Shown here piece by piece: positions 55,354 to 64,000 of a stretch of DNA of 64,000 nt. The stretch is from Paraburkholderia nodosa. Lineage in GTDB: Bacteria; Pseudomonadota; Gammaproteobacteria; Burkholderiales; Burkholderiaceae. The stretch spans positions 62,001-126,000 of the forward strand of contig NZ_MCNV01000007.1 of assembly GCF_001718195.1 (NCBI RefSeq). The letters are read 5' to 3'. The notes beneath the pieces were generated by a model that was given only the letters and a program-made list of their open reading frames with translations, had not been told where the DNA came from and made no database searches. A program made the translations under genes and the position numbers. The first letter of the stretch is position 1. Each line of letters starts with the position of its first letter.

Positions 55354-56393
55354 GAACCCAAATGATCCAACCAGCCACGTACCGTGCGGCCGTCGCAGTG
55401 GGCTCGGGAAAACTCGAATTTGTAGAGCGCCCCGTTCGAGAACCCTGCTACGGACAAGTCCGAATTCGTATCGAGGCCTGCGGGGTATGTCACTCCGACA
55501 GCGCCACCATTGAGCCTGAAAGAGCCGAAAGCGCCGGCGCACTCGTGCCCGGCCATGAGGTTGTAGGACGCATCGAAGCACTCGGCGAAGGTGTTGAGGG
55601 TTGGTCGCTCGGCCAACGAGTCGGAGTGGGCTTCCTTGCAGGCGAAGATCGGACGTGTCCATCGTGCCGACAAGGCGACATCGTAAATTGCGAAAAGCCG
55701 GTCATCACCGGCATGAACGTCGACGGCGGCTACGCTGAAATCATGATCGCCGAGGCGCGCGGGCTCGTTCGCGTGCCTGACGACCTGGACGCCGCAGAAG
55801 CCGCACCGCTGCTCTGCGCAGGTCTGACTACCTTCAACGCACTTCGTAACGCTGGGGCTCGGCCTGGAGACGTCGTTGCCGTCCATGGACTTGGTGGCCT
55901 CGGCCACCTTGCGGTTCAGTTTGCCAACAACATGGGCTTTTATACCGTCGCGATTGCGCGTGGTGCCGACAAGGCACCGCTGGCGCGCGACCTTGGCGCA
56001 CATCGGTACATCGATGCCAAGGCCGAAAGCGTCGCTGAGGTTCTACGTAGCCTCGGCGGCGCAAAGGTCATCCTCGCTACCGCACCGACCGGTCCTGGCA
56101 TGTCGGAGACGGTACCTGGGCTTTCCCCGCGCGGGAAGCTCGTCGTCGTTGCGATCGCCAGCGAACCCATTACGGTGAACGCCATAGATCTCGTGTTCGG
56201 TGGCCGCTCGGTAGTTGGCGCACTGACCGGCACCGTCGCAGACAACGAGCAAACGCTTGCGTTCGCGCAACAGCGGAACATCCGTCCGATGATCGAGACA
56301 TTTCCGCTGCACCAGGCGCAATCAGCCTATGACCGCATGATGCGCGGTGCCGTTCGCTTCCGGGCGGTCCTTGTAATGAAACACACACACTGA
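55350..56393 (+). CDS. Zinc-dependent alcohol dehydrogenase (MDR family)
   Basis: A 347-residue medium-chain dehydrogenase. The catalytic zinc ligands are in IEACGVCHSDS and PGHEVVG; NAD(P) is bound by AVHGLGGLGHLAVQFA. The structural-zinc loop reads GEDRTCPSCRQGDIVNC, with three Cys and an Asp at the place of the usual first Cys. The likely reaction is NAD(P)-dependent oxidation of an alcohol or reduction of an aldehyde; the substrate is unknown. The ATG at 55350 overlaps the previous stop by 4 nt; 55362 is an alternative. Confidence 0.92.
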   Translation: MRTQMIQPATYRAAVAVGSGKLEFVERPVREPCYGQVRIRIEACGVCHSDSATIEPERAESAGALVPGHEVVGRIEALGEGVEGWSLGQRVGVGFLAGEDRTCPSCRQGDIVNCEKPVITGMNVDGGYAEIMIAEARGLVRVPDDLDAAEAAPLLCAGLTTFNALRNAGARPGDVVAVHGLGGLGHLAVQFANNMGFYTVAIARGADKAPLARDLGAHRYIDAKAESVAEVLRSLGGAKVILATAPTGPGMSETVPGLSPRGKLVVVAIASEPITVNAIDLVFGGRSVVGALTGTVADNEQTLAFAQQRNIRPMIETFPLHQAQSAYDRMMRGAVRFRAVLVMKHTH

Positions 56394-56403
56394 GGAGCCT
56401 CGC

Positions 56404-57123
56404 ATGAATTCTCTCGCGCAAACAATCATCGATGCCCATGGCGGACTCACGCAATGGCGCAAGTTCACGAAAATTCGTGCTGACCTCACGCAAGGCGGTG
56501 CATTGTGGGGACTAAAAGGTAAAGGTGGAATACTCGATCAGACGACAGTCACCGTAGCAACCGATCGCCAATGGGCATCGCACGCACCGTTCGGCACGCT
56601 CGCGGCACGCACGGAATTCACCGGCGATACGATTTCGCTGCTCGACGAATCGCAGAACATCGTCGAAACAACCGACAAGCCGCGCTCGTCCTTCGCCGGC
56701 CACGCGCTCGAAACGCCCTGGAACTCACTGCAGCTCGCATTTTTTGCGGGATGCGCAATGTGGACGTATCTGAACACGCCGTTCGTCCTTGCATGGCCCG
56801 GCGTCGAATGTGAAGACGCGGGCGAGTGGAAGGAGCAGGATGAAATCTGGCGCAAGGTGGTCGTGCGTTACCCCGATTCGCTAGAGGTATTCAGTAAAGT
56901 CCAGGCAATCTATGTCGACGCGGACCATCTTGTCCGACGTCTCGACTATGACGTGGAAATTGCAGGGAACACACCCGGCGCGCACTACGTAAGCGACTAC
57001 ACCACGGTTTCTGGAATCCGCATCCCGACCAAGCGGCGCATCTTCCCTCGGCTGCCGGACGGCTCCTCGCTCCCGGAGCCACTCGTCGTATCGATCGACC
57101 TGAGCAATATCAGTCTCACCTAA
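56404..57123 (+). CDS. Unknown 239-residue protein, paralogue 2
   Basis: The same length as the protein at 54634-55353 and clearly related: AFFAGCAMWTYLNTPFVL, HYVSDYTTVSGIRIPTKRR and LPEPLVVSIDLSN match the corresponding blocks of paralogue 1, while the central region differs more. No family recognised, no signal peptide, no obvious catalytic motif. GAGGAG stands before the ATG and the gap to the ADH gene is 10 nt. Each paralogue stands beside a hydrolase and a dehydrogenase gene, which suggests a shared pathway. Confidence 0.8.
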   Translation: MNSLAQTIIDAHGGLTQWRKFTKIRADLTQGGALWGLKGKGGILDQTTVTVATDRQWASHAPFGTLAARTEFTGDTISLLDESQNIVETTDKPRSSFAGHALETPWNSLQLAFFAGCAMWTYLNTPFVLAWPGVECEDAGEWKEQDEIWRKVVVRYPDSLEVFSKVQAIYVDADHLVRRLDYDVEIAGNTPGAHYVSDYTTVSGIRIPTKRRIFPRLPDGSSLPEPLVVSIDLSNISLT

Positions 57124-57132
57124 AAACTTGAA

Positions 57133-57151
57133 GGGGCGTAGCCTACGCCCC
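57133..57151 (+). promoter_or_regulatory. Intergenic hairpin before the second hydrolase
   Basis: GGGGCGTA-GCC-TACGCCCC is a perfect 8-bp stem right after the paralogue 2 stop and directly before the CGGAGG ribosome site of the next gene. There is no T-run, so it may affect mRNA stability or translation rather than terminate. Confidence 0.45.
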
Positions 57152-57163
57152 GGAGGAATACCC

Positions 57164-58018
57164 GTGAATACCAATCGCTCATCCGGCGTCGAAACTCAAT
57201 TCGTCGAAGTGTCTGGTGTCCGTTACGCCATGCGCCGTTTCGGCAACAGCAACGGCGGCCTGCCGCTACTCTGTCTGCAACACTTCACCGGCACGCTTGA
57301 TAACTGGGATCCAGAAATCGTCGATGCGCTTGCCGAGGACCGAGAAATCATCCTCTTCGAAAACGCTGGGGTTGGCCGTTCGACGGGAACTGTCCCAGCA
57401 ACGATTGCCGAAATGGCCGCGCACGCAATGAAATTCATTGATGCGATCGGGGTGCCCAAGCTCCACATCCTCGGCTTCTCACTAGGTGGCTTCCTGGCGC
57501 AGGAAATCGCAATCGAGATGCCGGATCGCGTGTCACGCATCATTCTGTCGGGTACCGCACCCGAGGGCGGCGAGGGGGCAGGCATGGATCGGCCCGAACT
57601 CGTTGCGATCTACACCGATAACGACATGCCGATGAGTGAGAAACTCAAGCGCCTGTTTTTCCCCTCTACGGCAGATGGCGAGGCGGCGGCGTCCGCCTTT
57701 GTCAGTCGCCTTGACACCCGCAGCGCAGAGCGCGACCTACCGGCAGGCCCAGAAGTAGCGGGGGCACAACTACAGGCCATGATCGCGTGGGCAAACTGGA
57801 AGGGCGATGTGCGTGGGAAGCTGGCGAAGATCGGCCATCCGGTACTTGTTACCAATGGCGACAACGACATCATGATCCCAACGCAAAACAGCTTTGTTCT
57901 CGGAAGAGATCTGCCGAATGCAACGCTTATAGTGTATCCGAACGCAGGCCACGGTGCCCTGTTCCAATACGCATCGACCTATACGGCGCACGTACGTGAA
58001 TTCCTGCGTGGCGAATAA
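57164..58018 (+). CDS. Alpha/beta hydrolase B of the accessory cluster
   Basis: A 284-residue alpha/beta hydrolase. Features: LCLQHFTGTLDNWDPEIV (oxyanion loop), LHILGFSLGGFLAQEIA with the nucleophile Ser (about residue 110), NGDNDIMIP with the acid, and PNAGHGALFQ with the His. The start is GTG at 57164 with CGGAGG seven bases upstream. It pairs with paralogue 2 and precedes the QOR-like dehydrogenase. Similar proteins are often annotated as haloperoxidase-like or ester hydrolases; the true substrate is not visible. Confidence 0.9.
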   Translation: MNTNRSSGVETQFVEVSGVRYAMRRFGNSNGGLPLLCLQHFTGTLDNWDPEIVDALAEDREIILFENAGVGRSTGTVPATIAEMAAHAMKFIDAIGVPKLHILGFSLGGFLAQEIAIEMPDRVSRIILSGTAPEGGEGAGMDRPELVAIYTDNDMPMSEKLKRLFFPSTADGEAAASAFVSRLDTRSAERDLPAGPEVAGAQLQAMIAWANWKGDVRGKLAKIGHPVLVTNGDNDIMIPTQNSFVLGRDLPNATLIVYPNAGHGALFQYASTYTAHVREFLRGE

Positions 58019-58056
58019 AGCTTGCTCATCCCATCTCAATCATCAGGGAATGCTAT

Positions 58057-59064
58057 ATGAAAGCCGTCGTCTACGCGCAGGCAGGCCTGCCTATCGATGA
58101 TCCGCAGGCGCTGTACGAAGTGGATTTGCCAAAGCCTGAACCGGGCCCCCGTGACCTTCTTGTAAAAATCGAAGCCATCTCCGTAAACCCGGTTGACAGC
58201 AAACTGCGCCAAGGCATGCAGCCACCTGGCGCGCGCATTCTCGGATGGGATGCAGCAGGAACTGTTGAATCGGTTGGAGCGGAGGTCAAGGGTTTCAAGC
58301 CTGGCGATGCTGTCTGGTATGCCGGCGACATCACACGCCCGGGAAGCTATGCAGAATTTGGGCTTGTGGATGAACGCATCGCTGGGCATCGACCCACCAG
58401 CATTTCTGCTGCGCAAGCCGCCGCGTTGCCCCTGACCGCCATTACGGCATGGGAATTGTTGTTTGAGCGCCTCAAGGTTGCGGAGCAGGGCGGACAAGGC
58501 GAAAGCCTGCTCGTTATCGGCGCAGGTGGCGGCGTGGGTTCGATCCTCGTGCAGTTGGCGAGCAAGTTGACCGGACTCACTGTGATTGGCACCGCATCGA
58601 GAACAGCATCACAGGCCTGGGTACGTGAGCTCGGAGCCAATCATGTCATTGATCACGCAAAGCCATTGCGTCCGCAGCTGGAAGAGTTCGGGATCAAGCA
58701 AGTCGATCACGTCATCAGCCTGACGCATACAGATTCATATTACGAGCAGATCGTGGATCTTCTCAAGCCGCAAGGCCAACTCGCGCTGATCGATGATCCC
58801 TCTGCGCTTGATGCGATGCCGCTCAAGCGCAAGTCGATCTCGCTTCACTGGGAGTTCATGTTCACCCGCTCGATGTACCGGACTGCTGACATGGACAAGC
58901 AGCATCTCTTGCTTGATCGGGTCGCCGCTCTCATCGACGAGGGAACGCTTAAGTCGACGCTAGGGGAACACATCGGAATCGTCAATGCGTCCAATCTGCG
59001 AAAGGCGCACGCGCAGATAGAGAGCAACAAGGCCGTCGGCAAGATCGTCCTGGAAGGCTTTTGA
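58057..59064 (+). CDS. Zinc-free MDR oxidoreductase (quinone-oxidoreductase-like)
   Basis: A 335-residue MDR enzyme. It has no zinc-ligand Cys; the usual position reads ISVNPVDSKLRQG, as in quinone oxidoreductases. The cofactor site is VIGAGGGVGSILVQLASKL. Members of this branch reduce quinones or alpha,beta-unsaturated carbonyls with NADPH. GGGAAT precedes the ATG at a suitable distance. The next gene begins 167 nt on. Confidence 0.92.
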   Translation: MKAVVYAQAGLPIDDPQALYEVDLPKPEPGPRDLLVKIEAISVNPVDSKLRQGMQPPGARILGWDAAGTVESVGAEVKGFKPGDAVWYAGDITRPGSYAEFGLVDERIAGHRPTSISAAQAAALPLTAITAWELLFERLKVAEQGGQGESLLVIGAGGGVGSILVQLASKLTGLTVIGTASRTASQAWVRELGANHVIDHAKPLRPQLEEFGIKQVDHVISLTHTDSYYEQIVDLLKPQGQLALIDDPSALDAMPLKRKSISLHWEFMFTRSMYRTADMDKQHLLLDRVAALIDEGTLKSTLGEHIGIVNASNLRKAHAQIESNKAVGKIVLEGF

Positions 59065-59231
59065 CAGACGGGATGAGTTCCCTCGTCAAATCCAGTTCTG
59101 ATCGCGTCACTGTGCCCCACCAGTTCTAAATGCGGATCGCGGCTCGCGAACGGTGCCTAACCATCACCACATGCCAGCCGCGGTTCCCGTGTCGACTAAC
59201 CAACGATTTCCTCTACGACTCAGGATTATCA

Positions 59232-60923
59232 ATGCAACCTCCGAGCGATTTCGATGGTCGTTCCGGCGAACCACCCGCTCCAGCGACACAACGCTCCGTC
59301 AGTTCGTCACGTCAAGAGCAGATGTATCCGACGCTCTCCGACGACGAAGTGTCCCGCATCGCGCGGTTCGGAGAAGTCCGGGTATGGCCAGACGGTTCGC
59401 TCATGTTCAAGATTGGCGATCCGGGATTCGGAATGTACGTCGTACTCACTGGCGAGATTCGGGTGACGCGACGGGATGCCTTCGATCGCGCGATTGTCAT
59501 CAACGAACAGGGGCCTGGCAATTTCGTCGGTGAAGCCGGACAGCTTTCCGGGAGCCGGTGTCTCGTGGATGGTCATGCAATCGGCGAGGTTCGCGCCATA
59601 CATCTGCAGCCCGCGGAGCTACGCTCGCTACTCATTGCCGAGGCAGAACTCGGCGAACGTATCATGCGTGCTCTGATCCTCAGACGCGTAGGCCTCATCG
59701 AAAGTGGTAGTGGAATCGTTCTCGTGACTGATGAGCCGACGCAGAAACTAAACGCGCTGCAAGGCTTTCTCTCTCGCAATAATATTCCCCACACGGTAGT
59801 CAATGCCGACGTGGATGGGGAGGTATCGCAGTTCCTTCAGAAGCGGTCTCATCGTCGCGCCGAATACCCAATCGTTCTTAGCCCGGATGGCGTCATTCTC
59901 CACGCTCCCACAGAAGCACAACTTGCGGAAGCCCTGGGGTGGCTGCCCGAGTTCGGAACGGATGAAGTTTTCGACGTCGCTATAGTCGGCGCCGGGCCCG
60001 CTGGCCTGGCAACCGCCGTTTATGCCGCCTCCGAAGGACTTCGCGTAGTTGTACTTGACCCACAAGCTCCCGGCGGACAGGCCGGCGCAAGCGCGCGCAT
60101 CGAAAACTTCTTCGGATTTCCGACAGGCATTTCTGGGCACGCACTTACGGCACGAGCTTTCGTTCAGGCCCAAAAATTCGGTGCCCGCTTCGCGATTCCT
60201 TTAGCGGTTACATCGCTCGACTGCGCTTCGTCGCCGTTTCAGTTGCAGCTCGCAAACAAGACAGCCATCAGAGCGCGCAGTGTGGTCATCGCATCTGGCG
60301 CGGCATACCGTAGACCGGATATCGACGGGCTCGCACGCTTTGAAGGGCGAGGCGCATATTATTGGGCGTCTCCAGTTGAGGCAAAGATATGTACTGGACA
60401 GGACGTCATCCTCGTCGGCGGAGGTAATTCGGCCGGTCAAGCAGCTGTCTATCTTGCCTCACATGCTCGGCGCGTTGTCATGCTTGTTCGCGGGCGAAAC
60501 CTGAACGCCAGCATGTCGCAGTATCTGATTGAACGCATCGCTACGCTCAAGAACATTGAGGTTCATTACAACACCACCATCACCGCCCTTCACGGGTCCG
60601 CAAATCTCGAAACTGTTGACATTCTCGAGGAATCCAGTCGGACGACGCGTGAGATAGGACATGTGTTCCTTTTTATCGGCGCCCACCCAAACACCGAATG
60701 GCTCAGTGGATGCGGCGTAGCGGTTGACCCCGGCGGTTTCGTTTTGACTGGGACAGCGGCCTCCACCGGTTCCTCTGAGCACGAAACCAACGTCAGTGGC
60801 ATATTTTGCGCAGGCGACGTGCGTCGTGGTTCCGCGAAACGCGTAGCAGCGGCCGTTGGCGATGGAGCCTCAGTGGTTGCGCAAATTCATCAATATCTCG
60901 AACGTCAAATCCCATCTCTCTGA
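59232..60923 (+). CDS. cNMP-binding domain / thioredoxin-reductase-like flavoprotein lacking CxxC
   Basis: A 563-residue protein in three parts. Residues ~30-150 are a cyclic-nucleotide-binding beta roll (FGEVRVWPDGSLMFKIGDPG, GEIRVTRRD, PGNFVGEAGQLSG). A short thioredoxin-like segment without Cys follows (to ~235). The rest is a class II thioredoxin-reductase fold: FAD site VAIVGAGPAGLATAVYAA, GGQAGASARIENFFGFPTGI, NAD(P) site VILVGGGNSAGQAAVYLA, and the C-terminal IFCAGDVRRGS. The redox CxxC position reads GAYYWASPVEAKIC, so no disulfide couple. It is a known architecture, probably an NAD(P)H oxidoreductase acting on something other than thioredoxin. The start MQPPSDFDG has AGGA upstream. 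Confidence 0.9.
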   Translation: MQPPSDFDGRSGEPPAPATQRSVSSSRQEQMYPTLSDDEVSRIARFGEVRVWPDGSLMFKIGDPGFGMYVVLTGEIRVTRRDAFDRAIVINEQGPGNFVGEAGQLSGSRCLVDGHAIGEVRAIHLQPAELRSLLIAEAELGERIMRALILRRVGLIESGSGIVLVTDEPTQKLNALQGFLSRNNIPHTVVNADVDGEVSQFLQKRSHRRAEYPIVLSPDGVILHAPTEAQLAEALGWLPEFGTDEVFDVAIVGAGPAGLATAVYAASEGLRVVVLDPQAPGGQAGASARIENFFGFPTGISGHALTARAFVQAQKFGARFAIPLAVTSLDCASSPFQLQLANKTAIRARSVVIASGAAYRRPDIDGLARFEGRGAYYWASPVEAKICTGQDVILVGGGNSAGQAAVYLASHARRVVMLVRGRNLNASMSQYLIERIATLKNIEVHYNTTITALHGSANLETVDILEESSRTTREIGHVFLFIGAHPNTEWLSGCGVAVDPGGFVLTGTAASTGSSEHETNVSGIFCAGDVRRGSAKRVAAAVGDGASVVAQIHQYLERQIPSL

Positions 60924-61423
60924 CAATCACACTGCCGCTATCTGCAGCGTTGAAACGTCGAGACGTCGATTATTTGTTGCCGGACTTATTCGCGACTGCC
61001 AGCGCGTTCTCGACCCGTTGGCATCGCGAGGGCCATGAAACCGTTGAACGGCCCGATGAGGCGAACCTCCTGCCTAATCGGGCTCGTAGCGTAGCCGATC
61101 CGCGGTCCTTCAACAAAGGGCGCGCGGCAATCGCGCCATCGCGGACAGGCTCCAGTACGGGAACATGCCGCGATCCCCTCGACTTCAGGCATGGGGCAGA
61201 CGAAGGCGATAAAGCTCGATGGGCACCTTCATTGTGGACTTTCCGTGGTTAAATGCCGGTGCGCCATCGATTTTCGCTTCGATGTCAACGTACTCCAGAG
61301 AGCGCTCGATACCGTTGTGTCTGGGAAGAAGACGCACGACAACAGTCTCAACGCAACCGGGGCTGAGATGCACAGCTCAACAGATCGTGCACGTCAGCCC
61401 CGGGGATGTCCGCTCCAGCGAAC
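60924..61423. other. Gene-free stretch between convergent genes
   Basis: 500 nt between the flavoprotein gene and the convergent disulfide oxidoreductase gene. Several short frames cross it on both strands, but none shows a family motif or a supported start. It may hold decayed sequence. The hairpin at 61357-61403 is its one clear structure. Confidence 0.5.
61357..61403. terminator. Long hairpin downstream of the oxidoreductase gene
   Basis: CCGGGGCTGA / TCAGCCCCGG (61357-61366 and 61394-61403), with an inner TGCAC / GTGCA pair, can fold into an extended stem 21 nt after the minus-strand stop. There is no T-run, so the terminator role is tentative. Confidence 0.45.
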
Positions 61424-62788
61424 TCAGTCAAGCGTGGCGAAGAGTAGATTCAGCCCCTCCGCAAGCAGAGGGTGAGCGATAATTGCGTCACGTATTGCGG
61501 TGTACGGCAGATCTCCGAGCATGGCCATCTGGACCACCGACGTGACTTCACCTGCCCCGGAGCCAACCATCGTAAAGCCAAGGATGCGCCCAGAATCGGG
61601 GGCCACGAGCGCCTTCATGAATCCACGCGTGGTGCCATTGGTGCGGGCGCGGGGAACCGCCATCATCGGCAAACGCGCGACCCGCACAGTGATTCCGAGC
61701 GCTTTGGCGTCCGATTCGTTGATGCCCACGCGGCCGAGTTCCGGTTCCGTGAAAAGGGCGTAAGGCACGATGCGAGACGCCGTGCTAGACGAGCGCCCTT
61801 CGATTCGGGCCTTGAGCACGCGATAGTCATCAAATGAAGCGTGCGTGAACATGGGCGATCCAGCTACCTCGCCAATAGCCCACGTATTTGCTGCGGTCGT
61901 CGCAAGCTTATCGTCGACCTTAATGTAGCCACGCTCGTCAAGATCTACTCCAGCGAGATCCAGCCCGAGGTCGTTGGTCACCGGTTGTCGTCCGGCTGCG
62001 ACCAGGAGATGGCTGCCCTCGATTGAACCGCCATCATCGAATTCAACAGTGACCTTCTTGCCTGAAACTCCATCGATGCGGGTGACTGTCGTGGCCAGCG
62101 ACAGGCGGATTCCCGCCTCCTCAAATGCGCTCTGGATCTCGAGGCTGACGTCCTCGTCCTCCCGCATTGCGACGCGCGGCATATTGTGGACCAGCGTAAC
62201 CTGACTGCCGAGACGACGAAATGCCTGAGCCATTTCCAGCCCGATATAGCCGCCCCCGAGCACGATGAGATGCTCCGGCAGACTTTCCAGGTTCAGTGCC
62301 TCGATATGGGTCATTGGCCGGGAGTCGCGCAATCCTGGAATGTCCGGAATCACCGCGACGGTTCCCGTGTTGATGTATACCTCGTCGCCAGAGAACAGTT
62401 GTTCGGTGCCGTCATTCAGGCGAACGAGAATTCGTCGCGGTGCGACGAACCGGCCTGTTCCGAGCACGAGTTGGAGCCCGGACTGCTCAAACGCGCGACG
62501 ATTGATACCAACCATGCCGTCCACAACAGCGTGGACGTTCGCATGCACGTGCGTCATATCCGCACGCAGGTCAGGCTCCGCCGCCATTGAGCGCCAGACC
62601 TGCATGTTCCGTGCGTTCTGTATCAGCGTCTTACTAGGAATGCACGCGACGTTGATGCATGACCCTCCGATCATTCCCCGCTCAATGAGCGCGACGCGCT
62701 TGCCTTTACGAGCCAGATCCATCGCCAGCGACTTGCCACCCTTGCCACCGCCGAGAAATAAGTAGTCGAAATGTTTGATATCAGGCAT
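61424..62788 (-). CDS. Pyridine nucleotide-disulfide oxidoreductase (dihydrolipoamide dehydrogenase / mercuric reductase-like)
   Basis: A 454-residue class I flavoprotein disulfide reductase. FAD site FLGGGKGGKSLAMDLA, redox disulfide GGSCINVACIPSK (about residue 45), NAD(P) site LIVLGGGYIGLEMAQAF, second FAD block TWAIGEVAGSPMFTHA (GEV rather than the common GD), and a C-terminal AHPLLAEGLN with the catalytic His. There are no mer-type extra cysteines, so mercury reduction is unlikely. GAGGAG precedes the ATG at 62788. The substrate is unknown. Confidence 0.9.
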   Translation of the reverse strand: MPDIKHFDYLFLGGGKGGKSLAMDLARKGKRVALIERGMIGGSCINVACIPSKTLIQNARNMQVWRSMAAEPDLRADMTHVHANVHAVVDGMVGINRRAFEQSGLQLVLGTGRFVAPRRILVRLNDGTEQLFSGDEVYINTGTVAVIPDIPGLRDSRPMTHIEALNLESLPEHLIVLGGGYIGLEMAQAFRRLGSQVTLVHNMPRVAMREDEDVSLEIQSAFEEAGIRLSLATTVTRIDGVSGKKVTVEFDDGGSIEGSHLLVAAGRQPVTNDLGLDLAGVDLDERGYIKVDDKLATTAANTWAIGEVAGSPMFTHASFDDYRVLKARIEGRSSSTASRIVPYALFTEPELGRVGINESDAKALGITVRVARLPMMAVPRARTNGTTRGFMKALVAPDSGRILGFTMVGSGAGEVTSVVQMAMLGDLPYTAIRDAIIAHPLLAEGLNLLFATLD

Positions 62789-62867
62789 GTACAACTCCTC
62801 AATGAACAGCGCGAGCTACTCACCGTTGACAGGACGCTCGCGCTATCTACCTCGAATGGACCGGGCG

Positions 62868-64000
<1,133 letters not shown>

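Noticed and set aside
61185..61373. A 62-codon minus-strand frame in the gap before the disulfide oxidoreductase gene.
   Set aside because: No ribosome site or family motif; it overlaps the hairpin at 61357-61403. It could be decayed sequence, but I cannot support a gene.
61424..62788. Mercuric reductase (merA).
   Set aside because: The redox pair is present, but the N-terminal metal-binding domain and the C-terminal vicinal Cys pair are absent and no mer genes are nearby.

Overview
The window reads as a chromosome segment of a Burkholderiaceae member (Burkholderia/Paraburkholderia type). The evidence is high-GC coding sequence and family-typical gene neighbourhoods: the cta/cox cluster, gshA-gshB next to a mannose-type EIIA/HPr/EI set, glnK-amtB, ubiK-comM, a beta-proteobacterial nag PTS operon, and rpoH preceded by a CIRCE element. 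All calls were made by reading the sequence; no database search was run.

Positions 1-44940 are conserved core genome. In order they hold the 3' part of leuA; a SnoaL-like gene; rpoH with a promoter/CIRCE overlap; the cydP-cydA-cydB bd oxidase operon; a minus-strand N-acetylglucosamine operon (GntR regulator, nagA, SIS-domain deaminase, EIIA-HPr-EI fusion, nagE); an orphan metQ; and a minus-strand cytochrome c oxidase cluster. The oxidase cluster runs ctaC, ctaD, a small assembly protein, ctaG, DUF2970, ctaE, SURF1, a SCO-like gene, ctaA, ctaB, sco. Then follow DUF2244, a methyltransferase, comF, trmL, a macrodomain gene, gpsA, secB, grxC, a rhodanese gene, gpmA, ctpA, moeB, ptsI, ptsH, a mannose-type EIIA, gshB, gshA, amtB, glnK (with a clear sigma-54 promoter) and ubiK.

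At about 45115 comM is cut after its first ~59 codons and the base composition becomes visibly AT-richer. From 45256 to 52028 lies a tightly packed plus-strand set: a 665-aa protein with a recombinase-like tail, a 725-aa tyrosine recombinase with a recognisable R/HxxR/GH/Y set, a 173-aa unknown protein, a 506-aa tyrosine recombinase with altered catalytic positions, and a 92-aa protein resembling that recombinase's C-terminus. This looks like the integration module of a genomic island inserted in comM. The rest of comM is not in the window.

From 52084 to 62788 is an accessory metabolic cluster of intermediate composition. A GlxA-type AraC regulator diverges from a seven-to-eight-gene run: truncated SDR, alpha/beta hydrolase, unknown 239-aa protein, zinc ADH, a second 239-aa paralogue, a second alpha/beta hydrolase, a QOR-like dehydrogenase, and a cNMP-domain/thioredoxin-reductase-like flavoprotein. 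It looks like a duplicated hydrolase + 239-aa protein + MDR dehydrogenase module of unknown substrate. A converging pyridine-nucleotide disulfide oxidoreductase and a partial catalase, GC-rich again, close the window.

The strongest candidates for something undescribed are the comM-inserted recombinase set with its internal tandem inverted repeats, and the AraC-linked duplicated module with its 239-aa paralogue family.
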